Of a DNA stretch of 22,633 bases, positions 16,002-22,633 are shown piece by piece (positions within the stretch are counted from its first letter, which is position 1; each line of letters begins with the position of its first letter). The notes under the pieces are model-generated. The model did no database searches. It had not been told where the DNA came from and saw only the letters and a program-made list of their open reading frames with translations. Source of the stretch: Perkinsus olseni (taxonomy: Eukaryota; Perkinsozoa; Perkinsida); assembly GCA_013115125.1 (NCBI GenBank), contig JABANN010000535.1, positions 1 through 22,633 on the forward strand, in the 5' to 3' direction. The translations under genes and the position numbers were made by a program.

Positions 16002-17492
16002 ATGTTTTGGCAGAGAGCCGAGAAGGCTGAGCGCCTCTCCGATCGAGTAGCCCTCTTAGCAGTAGCAGCTGTTCTACCCGCACCCCTGTGTGTCGGTCTT
16101 TGCTGTGGGTTTACTGCCCCCATGATCGACACTATGCAGAACACTGTCACTTCGCCTGAAGGAGTACACATCGAGATCGGCGCTGGCTCAGATCTCTTTG
16201 TCTTCAGCTCTATGATGGAATCGAGCTTCTTCAGTGCGGCCCTTACTCTGGGCGCTCTCATTGGTACTCTTTCTGGAGGTCCCATTGCTGAGCGTACTGG
16301 GCGCCGTATCGCCCTTATAATCGCTGGTCCACTTAATGTTGTGGCCTTTCTTATCATCGCTCTCTGCAAGAATGTTGCTGCCCTGATCATAGCTCGGTTG
16401 ATTGCCGGCTTCTCTATGGGCATATGTTCCTTTGTGTGCTCTGTCTACATCAGTGAGGTGTCTCCGACTAGACTGCGTGGTCTCTTGGGGAGCTGTACTC
16501 AGCTACTCATGGGCTTGGGCATCCTGCTTGTCTACATCTTGGGGGCCGTGTGTCGTACAGATGGAGGGTCTACTGATCCACTGGCAACTTCCCGGACATT
16601 CTGCCGTTGGCGGTTGGTCTCGTACATCTGCCTCATACCTGGAGCAGTGTTGACTGTTGCCATGTTCTTTGCTCCCGAGACCCCGAGGTGGCTCGCTACC
16701 CGTGGTAAACTAGAGAGAGCGGAGAACACGCTGTGCAGACTTCGAGGAGTGGAGCACGCTGATGACCCTAGGATAGCAGACGAGGTTAAAGCTCTGGAAG
16801 ACATCGTCGAAAGTCAAGCAAAGAAGAGCGGAGGAGCATCCGACATGAAACGGCGATTTGATATTCTATGGCATTGCCCGAAGCAAGTTGCCATCGTGAC
16901 GATGACAAATGTCTTCACACAGTTCTCCGGCACCAACGCGCAGACCTTTTTTCAGGACACAATATTCCAAGCTGCTGGCCTGAAGGATTCATCAGTCCTC
17001 GCTATAACAGTTCGAGTTTCGAGTACAGTAGCGACCATACCATGTATGTATCTCTTGGATCGTCTCGGTCGTCGGCCCCTTCTCATCAGTAGTTGCATGG
17101 GTATCTCTATCAGTCAACTTCTGATGGGTATATTCTTCTACCTCGATCGGGATGGTGATGCTCAGAACCTCGGCTGGCTCGCTTTATTAGCAGCATACGG
17201 TTACCAGTTATCGTATTCTTGGGGTTCCGGTCCTATCCGATGGATGCTGGCATCAGAGATCTTTCCAGACGAAGCACGAGGGTTGGCCTCTGCCATAGCC
17301 ACCACGTCCAATTGGACTGGTGCATTCTTCTTCGTTCTTTTCCTTGAGTCCTGTATCGAGGCAACCTCAATGCAAGCTGCGTTTTTCTTCTTCTCTTGTG
17401 TGGCTGCTCTTATGACGATTTTCGAGTGGTACATGGTACCCGAGACTAAAGGTAAAACCTTCGAGGAAATCCAACAGATGTTCGACAATTGA
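16002..17492 (+). CDS. MFS sugar-porter-type transporter T9
   Basis: This is a complete single-exon transporter of 496 residues from the chosen start MFWQRAEKAERLSDR, which matches T8 residue for residue over most of the N-terminus. An in-frame ATG at 15885 would add 39 residues that no other copy has. Motifs are GFTAPMIDTMQNTV after TM1, GGPIAERTGRRIALI after TM2, ARLIAGFSMG and VYISEVSPTRLRG around TM4, PETPRWLATRGKLERA after TM6, QFSGTNAQTFFQDT in TM7, LDRLGRRPLLISS after TM8, GSGPIRWMLASEIFPDEARG in TM10, NW before TM11 and VPETKGKTFEEIQ at the end. It is the last intact copy, and downstream the strand of the genes flips. Protein sequence is almost the same as T8 except in the TM6-7 loop and the TM12 entry. 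Confidence 0.93.
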   Translation: MFWQRAEKAERLSDRVALLAVAAVLPAPLCVGLCCGFTAPMIDTMQNTVTSPEGVHIEIGAGSDLFVFSSMMESSFFSAALTLGALIGTLSGGPIAERTGRRIALIIAGPLNVVAFLIIALCKNVAALIIARLIAGFSMGICSFVCSVYISEVSPTRLRGLLGSCTQLLMGLGILLVYILGAVCRTDGGSTDPLATSRTFCRWRLVSYICLIPGAVLTVAMFFAPETPRWLATRGKLERAENTLCRLRGVEHADDPRIADEVKALEDIVESQAKKSGGASDMKRRFDILWHCPKQVAIVTMTNVFTQFSGTNAQTFFQDTIFQAAGLKDSSVLAITVRVSSTVATIPCMYLLDRLGRRPLLISSCMGISISQLLMGIFFYLDRDGDAQNLGWLALLAAYGYQLSYSWGSGPIRWMLASEIFPDEARGLASAIATTSNWTGAFFFVLFLESCIEATSMQAAFFFFSCVAALMTIFEWYMVPETKGKTFEEIQQMFDN

Positions 17493-18446
17493 GTGTTTAG
17501 TATTTTGATTGGCTTCACTTGCCTGGCTTGTTTCTATTCTGGTATGTATATTCTGCCATGAGGTGATTCTCCCTCATCATACATCTACGTTCTAGCTTTG
17601 TGTACTACAAGGCTACTATACTATATAACAACTGACTCTTCTATGGTACACGTTGTATTGCCATTTTGGGTTGCTAAGTGAATGAGTTGGGCAAACCAGA
17701 GAGTGGGCAGAGGGATTTGGAATGTAGGCTGTAATGACAAATTGCAACACGCAAGAATGTGGCCACTATGCCACGTGGCAGCAGCAGCCACCGCTGTTGG
17801 AATTAGGCAGCAATTATTGCTTCGATTGCTCAACTTTTCCGGTCCTTGTGCCCCCATTTCTGCATAACATGCAGTGCATGTTGTATTCATTCAGTTTCGG
17901 ACTGTTATGGATCTTGAACCAAGATCGCCCTCCCTCATGAAATTCATTCTTGTATTTTACTGAGACTCACTACTCGCGGGTCAGGTAACCGAAGAGATCT
18001 GAATTACTTGCACGCTGACATGTATTCTACGAGCCCCTTCATCCATCCTTGTTGGCGGGGCGAGTCAAGCGACCCGATCTCGCGATGCACACAACATCAG
18101 CTAGTGCGCTCAGTGGCTGTATGTGGGGAACTGATACATATTCATCTCATCGTTCAGTGCTTTGCGTTTGGTGCTCATGTCGGGGTTTGGCTTCCGGAGG
18201 CTAGCGAATGCTACTCTAACTGCCGATCGTATTGGGAAATAGACGGAGGCAGTCCTGAGATTTCCCTCTTTTGCGAGGCAAATTATCTGGGCTCGAGCTG
18301 GAGGGCGTCTCGAATCGAGACTCGATGATTCTGCTCGAGTGGTCCTAGGAAGTACATACTTTTTCGAGTGTCGCTCTGACGCGATAGCTGTGCGAGCTTC
18401 CTAGTCGAAGCATCCGAGGAGGAAGTGATTCTCTCACGATACTGCG
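17493..18446. other. Convergent spacer between the array and the minus-strand block
   Basis: This is a 954-base spacer between the 3' ends of T9 (plus) and the bromodomain gene (minus). A 17-bp odd-centred palindrome AACATGCA-G-TGCATGTT lies at 17866-17882, and a 15-bp one GTCTCGA-A-TCGAGAC at 18307-18321. Relic R5 occupies about 18060-18330. I see nothing else. Confidence 0.5.
18060..18330 (+). pseudogene. Decayed MFS transporter N-terminal fragment (TM1-2 loop to TM4), relic R5
   Basis: TTTGGTGCTCATGTCGG at 18167-18183 matches CTTGGTGCTCTCGTCGG of T5 (TM2). Soon after, CTTCCGGAGGC matches TTTCCGGAGGC, followed by GCTACT as in the EATGRR loop. The peptide FGAHVG is visible for LGALVG, and further on NYL...WRA resembles PYLLVAAR. 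The distance from TTGGTG to the TATCTG word is 116 nt here and 129 nt in T5. The upstream part (ATGCAC at 18085) is 33 nt closer than in T5. Several stops and indels exist in family alignment, so this copy is dead. It marks the former right edge of the array. Confidence 0.5.
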
Positions 18447-20096
18447 CTAAGACAGCGATCCAGCCCGTAACGCAAACCGGCAGTCACTCAAGAAACTCCT
18501 GTGGATGTGCCGTCTCCTTCTCGCGACAGCCTCAGAGCCTTCGATCGCGCTTGCCGCGATAACTGGGCCGATACCATCCTGAATTCCGATGAGAGAGATT
18601 AACCGATCGTAGAAAGGAAGGTGTCGTACGTGTTGAGCGCCCAAAAGAGGTGTGGAGGGAGAGTCCCCGGCTGCAGTAACAACGACTCGTCCTGAACAAC
18701 CAATGACGTTGTTGTGGCCGAGCCGAAGAGACCGTCGGATTAGCTGACAATGAGCTACCTTATCTAATGGACCGCCAGCAGCATCGGAAGCTTTTCGCTC
18801 TCCAGTTTGGATGGCCTCATCCACGCCGGTGAGAGACATGAACTTCACAACTTCAGCGAGATGATGGTCGTGAAGTTTGCTAATCCGTCGACCAAGCCTT
18901 TGGACATCATCAGCACTCGGAGGGGCCATCCAGTCTGACGTATGCCGCACATAGCTATACACTACACAACGATTGCTCACCTCTCCCTGCATCCGCTGGC
19001 TCGGAGTTTGTCGCTGCTCCCTCGGCACTCGAAGGCGATCCCGTCGATACCTATAAAGCATCTTCCAGAAGAAAGCTGGCTCCTCTTTCAGCTGACCTTC
19101 AATTTTTTCTTCTTATTCCTTCCGTCCCCCTCATTGATTTCAGAAAATAAGTCATTACCAGAATCCTGCGCCCGCTTGGATTTTCCAGTCCCCGTGGTTT
19201 TGCTCTTCTTCCGTCGCTTCTCGTCCACGCCTGATCATTAACCTCATCAACCCTCGGAAGGCCACATTTCCAGTACCATCTTTTTTCGCCTTGCTGCCCT
19301 TTTTCTTCGCTCCGCTGGATTTTTCCTCATTTTCAACTTCCTCTTTCTCGGATGAAGTAGAGGGAGTCACCACACTTGTCGGGCTGCTGCCATCCTTCAC
19401 CAACTCCGGGACCATCTTGTGAATCCATGTATCCTTCCGCGTGCGGCACGTAGCACGCATACGCATAGCACCATGAGCGATATCACTACTGACATCGTTG
19501 AACCTAATAAGAGCCGATCACGAGCAGCCACTAGGAATCTCCAACTCCCTACGTAAGGCAGTTCTGCCAGATCTGCTCGAGGTCGTTAAAGAACTCCAAG
19601 ACGCTCGTGTACCGCCTATAAGACGCGAATGAAATCATACAGGCTGCTGCTGATGATAATGAGACCGATCGAAGTGCCCGTCATCACTACCCACATTCCT
19701 TGGCTGTGACGGCCTGAGGATGTTTCTTAAATTTCTTGGACTTCACGGTGAGAAGTAGCCGAGCCTCTACCGTACCTGTCACTACCGTACAATCAGTGTC
19801 CACGGCAGACAGCCCTACCAAGATCCCTCGGTCGTTTGATCATTTTGGGATAGTCGTGCAAGCCCAGCTCCTTCCACTCCACGGGCGCCTTGAAGTCCTC
19901 TGCGTCCGGGGACCCACGGAGCGATTCAATAACCTACAGGAGTTTGCTGGGTCGATTACCGTAAACCAGCCACCACCTCGAACAGCCCAGCGACGATACT
20001 CTGAGTGATCTTCGTCGCCGCCAAAACCTGATCCTCAGTCCGGAAAGCAGCCCGCATAAGTGACCATAAAACCAACCCGACTGTGACCACGTCCAT
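18447..20096 (-). CDS. Bromodomain plus NET domain protein, 8 exons
   Basis: Exons in reading order are 20096-19977, 19933-19819, 19775-19691, 19615-19553, 19503-19277, 19230-19097, 19050-18981 and 18934-18447. All introns are GT-AG (43, 43, 75, 49, 46, 46, 46 nt) and phases agree, giving about 433 residues. Residues 25-145 form a bromodomain: APVEWKELGLHDYPKMIKRP at 56-75 (ZA loop), DLGTVEARL, YTSVLEFFNDLEQIWQNC, then FND with the acetyl-lysine-binding Asn at about 130. The usual PMDL is PRDL. A Lys/Ser/Glu-rich linker follows, then a probable NET domain from about 275 (RRISKLHDHHLAEVVKFMS, later PLDKVAHCQLIRRSLR). Single bromodomain plus NET resembles plant GTE and protist BDF readers of acetylated histones, so a nuclear chromatin role is inferred. 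The third exon adds about 20 unusual residues before the B helix, and that 75-nt intron is the least certain junction. An extra 51-nt in-frame intron near the 3' end is possible. Confidence 0.7.
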
Positions 20097-20189
20097 GCCC
20101 TTTTACGAGGACAGCCCGTCAAGTCCACTCCAACCAGAAACCCTCGAAATCGTACAGAAAAAGGTGTCAAAGCGCATACGGAGATGATC

Positions 20190-20840
20190 TCATTGCTGAT
20201 ACGCACCCGGAGCGCCACCGATGGCGGGGTTGCCGGTCGCCATGAACCACAGTAGGGCTGCCAGGACCAACGCACGTGGGCCCATCATCAGAGCGAGGAA
20301 GGCAAGCAGGATTATCTGAGGACATCAACTTCGCGGTAGAAGCAGACGGTAGAAGTAGTACGTATAACAGCGGTACATCCAAGCTTGGACGACCGAGCAT
20401 GGCTGGGACTGAGGAAGGATTAATGACTCGGCAGAGGAGTCTGGTAGTATTACTCGTCACAATTCTTCCTTCTATTCCGAGTAAACGTTCTGCCTGCGCT
20501 CGGACTCCAGGCTGAGCCCCTCCTCCACCACTACCCCTAAAACATGTATCCTATGATCGCCGTGCCTCAGCCTTAGACACTATTACTGAGGATTGCCGCT
20601 ACTGTATTGATATGCACTACTGCCGCTGGTGTTGCTAGTATGGTCAGTCGGACCGCCAGGAGTTGATGACGACCATTCCGCCGACGACCGGAAACTGTCG
20701 CCACCTGACAGTAGTCCTTTGCGCTAGAGTGTAATGATCGTGAGACTACCGTTGGTCTTTTGTGGATGCTGTTGCCTCTTCCTTGCCGCCGCCCTAGGAT
20801 CGGAGTCCGGTACAATTTCCCCGTCAATGATCAGAACCAT
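20190..20840 (-). CDS. FAM241-type small membrane protein, 5 exons
   Basis: Exons are 20840-20750, 20704-20587, 20536-20454, 20408-20362 and 20315-20190. Introns are GT-AG of 45, 50, 45 and 46 nt, and all phases fit, giving 154 residues. The N-terminus MVLIIDGEIVPDSDPRAAAR matches the conserved start of the FAM241 family (human form MVRILANGEIVQDDDPR, from memory). A Ser/Gly-rich middle (32-80) follows, then a C-terminal hydrophobic region from about 111 (LLYIILLAFLALMMGPRALV and on to WFMATG), matching the family's LLLFLLMMLGVRGLLL. It probably has one or two membrane segments near the C-terminus. Family function is poorly known. A pyrimidine-AG site (CAGTTGTAG) lies about ten bases before the start. 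It is about 110 bases from the end of the ZNF706-like gene on the same strand. Confidence 0.72.
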
Positions 20841-20948
20841 CGTAAAAAATCTACAACTGAATCGGTATAGGAGGTGACCGACTAAACCCAAGCCCATTGT
20901 GATCTGCGAAGTAACTAGATAACTAGCATCAGTGGTCGTAGTGTACAC

Positions 20949-21278
20949 TTAGGCGGCGAAGGAGCTCTCAGTGGGACAAGTCTCCTTGGGATGCTTGGAT
21001 TCAAAATGCTGGGTAAGTACTTTATAGTTCGTCATTTGTAACTGTCATGGGACGATGTATGCATACTGGTCCAAGGACCAGTTCGAGAGTCATTACCTTG
21101 CATTGGGGGCAAGTCATCTTGAGGGCTGCTTTTTGACCGGCCAATTGGCTACCTAACAGAATCCTAGCTCCAGCCATGCAGGATACGGAAGAGGTTGGAT
21201 ATCACCCTTATGACTATCCTTAGCCTTTTTCAAAGCATTCTTCCTTTGGGACTCAGCCTTCTGCTGACCGCGGGCCAT
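20949..21278 (-). CDS. ZNF706: ZNF706-type small C2H2 zinc finger protein, 3 exons
   Basis: Exons are 21278-21206, 21152-21097 and 21041-20949, with GT-AG introns of 53 and 55 nt and matching phase. The 73-residue product has the family start MARGQQKAESQRKNALKKAK (the 4F5/SERF-like basic segment) and one zinc finger with ligands C39, C42, H55 and H60 (TCPQC, then QHFESKHPK). Human ZNF706 (76 residues, from memory) reads MARGQQKIQSQQKN and QHFESKHPK, so the match is very close. ZNF706 has been linked to translation or transcription control and protein aggregation, and the role in this organism is unknown. The second intron contains an 18-bp inverted repeat at 21065-21082 (ACTGGTCC, AA, GGACCAGT). 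The symbol is given by family likeness, not proven orthology. Confidence 0.85.
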
Positions 21279-21507
21279 GACTAGGTAATGAGCTAGAATG
21301 TAACTACATCGCAACAGAATCCCCACACCCCCGTACACTCGACCAACTCTGAACCACACATTTACGTCAAGGACAAGTTCTCCCATGATAACAAAGTGGC
21401 GGGGGGCAAGAAGCCACATGAGGACATCAGGCGAACCTGAGTGGCGGCAGCTGAGGGCTCCCCGAATAAGGGACAGCGTTGCACACAATCTCATAGCCGA
21501 GGGTGGC

Positions 21508-22351
21508 TCAACCCCACACGATATTACATCTTCTTCCCGCCCAGGAATACTCCCAAATAGGTCTCATGGACGCGTCGTGATGGTCTGACAAGAAAAAGGG
21601 TTTTCGACTCGCCGTAGGAAGAGGACCCCACCGGAACTCGCCCGCTGCAGCAGGCGCTGGCGTCCAACCGTCACTACTGGCACGTCGCTGTCGATCCTCG
21701 AAGCTTCGGGCGAGTGACAGCTGCCGTTTAGTGATGTGGGTCAGATCCGTAGGAGGCCTGAAAGGGGAGGGGTGCCCTCGGACGATCTGCCAACACCCTC
21801 ACTTCCATAGTCTGTGCGGTATCGCTCCGGCGTCATGTATCGGGCCCAAGGTACGATAAGCAACATGTGGCAGGGAGTTGCAAAGGGACTGAGAGATGAT
21901 TTCATATGAAGCCAGGATCGACCTAAGATTCCCCATACTGCGGAGTATCCGGCAGGAGGGCAGTGTGCTGATACACGACCCACGCTCCCTGATGACGGGC
22001 TCCTGGGAGAGAAGCATCCAACGAGCCTCAGCTGATGTCGCAACGTCTCCCTTCTACTTGTTTAATGCTGCTGATGCATCGGTAGTTGATAACATCACCA
22101 GTTGGGGCATCGAAACTCGACCACTACTGCCCGTGTATGGCCCTCGACTGCCGCTTCTACCTGGGGTTAGGATAGCGCCCTGAACATGACCTATTCTATA
22201 TCCTTCACGCTCAACCTTAAGATTCGCATATTAGTGCCGGTCCTCAGTTAAACTCAGTCAGTCGCAGCAGTACCTCGTGGATGGCCCCTCGAAGTCCTCC
22301 GTTATTTCGTTCTCTCAGGAACCCTAGCCGGGAATCGATCGTCGCCGCCAT
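21508..22351 (-). CDS. Unrecognised protein, 4 exons, 231 residues
   Basis: Exons are 22351-22274, 22215-22099, 22053-21803 and 21757-21508. Introns are GT-AG of 58, 45 and 45 nt. The last has a clear pyrimidine tract (CCCCTCCCCTTTCAG) and all phases agree, giving an open frame from MAATIDSRLGFLRERNNGGL to a TGA at 21508-21510. I do not recognise the family. The protein is soluble-looking, with no signal peptide or membrane helix. A Gly/Ser/Arg-rich stretch lies at about 45-62, a mixed helical region with several Cys (SCISTLPSCR) at 91-100, and a C-terminus rich in Trp and Pro (EFRWGPLP, RPIWEYSW). A plus-strand open frame over 21896-22183 is its antisense. The start has an AG site eight bases upstream. 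It lies 229 bases upstream of the ZNF706-like gene on the same strand. Confidence 0.55.
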
Positions 22352-22633
22352 AACACAACCTAATCCGTATCTCTCATGCTTCGACTAAAAGATAAACCCT
22401 CCCAACGCAACAGCGCAATGATACACAAACACGCTTCATTGCATGCACATGGTGCAACTGATCCATACCACTCCTTTCGTTACTCATCTAGCTGTGAACC
22501 CCTTGCGTAGCTCCGCACTAAGTTCGGCCAATGAGCCTGGGTTGTGCGGCAGGAACAACGTACAGGGTGTTCCAATTCGATATGCAAATCACTAAAATCA
22601 GTCTAATTCATGCCATATTGCGTGTTTGAAGCT
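22352..22633. other. Right edge, 5' flank of the unrecognised gene
   Basis: These 282 bases hold no gene I can support. A minus-strand frame entering from the right edge ends SFKHAIWHELD and a stop at 22598-22600. It could be the tail of a further gene on that strand, but eleven residues are too few to say. Confidence 0.2.

Noticed and set aside
20734-20877. Plus-strand 47-codon frame with a signal-peptide-like start (MIVRLPLVFCGCCCLFLAAA)
   Set aside because: It is antisense to exon 1 of the FAM241-type gene, and the exons I first tried to join to it are antisense to the ZNF706-type gene.
21896-22183. Plus-strand 95-codon frame with a SPFYLFN segment recalling the start of PLP-type decarboxylases
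   Set aside because: It is antisense to exons 2 and 3 of the spliced 231-residue gene, and no further decarboxylase motif follows.
1-22633. tRNA, rRNA, CRISPR arrays, transposons or virus-like elements
   Set aside because: No cloverleaf, rRNA-like stretch, regular direct repeats, terminal repeats, transposase or polymerase motifs were seen by eye.

Overview
The window is nuclear DNA of a protist-like eukaryote. On the left is a same-strand tandem array of nine intronless sugar-porter-type MFS transporter genes (T1 to T9, about 490 residues each, plus strand, 1-17492). On the right are four compact, intron-containing genes on the minus strand (18447-22351), so the two blocks converge in a spacer near 17.5-18.4 kb. 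The introns I can place in the right block are mostly 43-58 nt, GT-AG, with intact reading phase across the joins. Long tandem arrays of intronless paralogues, a possible trans-splice-like acceptor AG just upstream of most array starts, and tiny introns next door would suit an alveolate such as Perkinsus. That lineage call is an inference, not proven here.

Array: T1 (5' end outside the window), T2, T3, T4, T5, T6 (reading frame broken by one missing C), T7, T8 and T9. All keep the sugar-porter signatures (GRR loops after TM2 and TM8, PETPRWL or PESPRWL after TM6, PETKG at the C-terminus). The family has its own hallmark in TM10, GPIRW, where GLUT-type transporters have GPIPW, and several residues that contact glucose in GLUT1 are replaced. 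T5/T6 and T8/T9 are neighbouring pairs with near-identical blocks separated by diverged blocks, as expected from gene conversion. At least three, perhaps five, spacers hold strongly decayed pieces of dead transporter copies (near 0.9-1.25 kb, 3.28-3.39 kb, 10.78-10.88 kb, 15.2-15.6 kb and 18.06-18.33 kb), so the cluster shows birth and death of copies.

The spacer between T5 and T6 carries three perfect palindromes, each with a single unpaired central base (17, 19 and 37 bp).

Right block, read on the minus strand from right to left: an unrecognised four-exon gene (231 aa), a three-exon ZNF706-type small C2H2 zinc finger gene (73 aa), a five-exon FAM241-type small membrane protein gene (154 aa), and an eight-exon bromodomain plus NET domain gene (about 433 aa, one junction uncertain). 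None of these four is visible as a single long open frame. They were recovered by joining exons with consensus splice sites and correct phase. I see no rRNA, tRNA, CRISPR, intact mobile element or virus-derived element.
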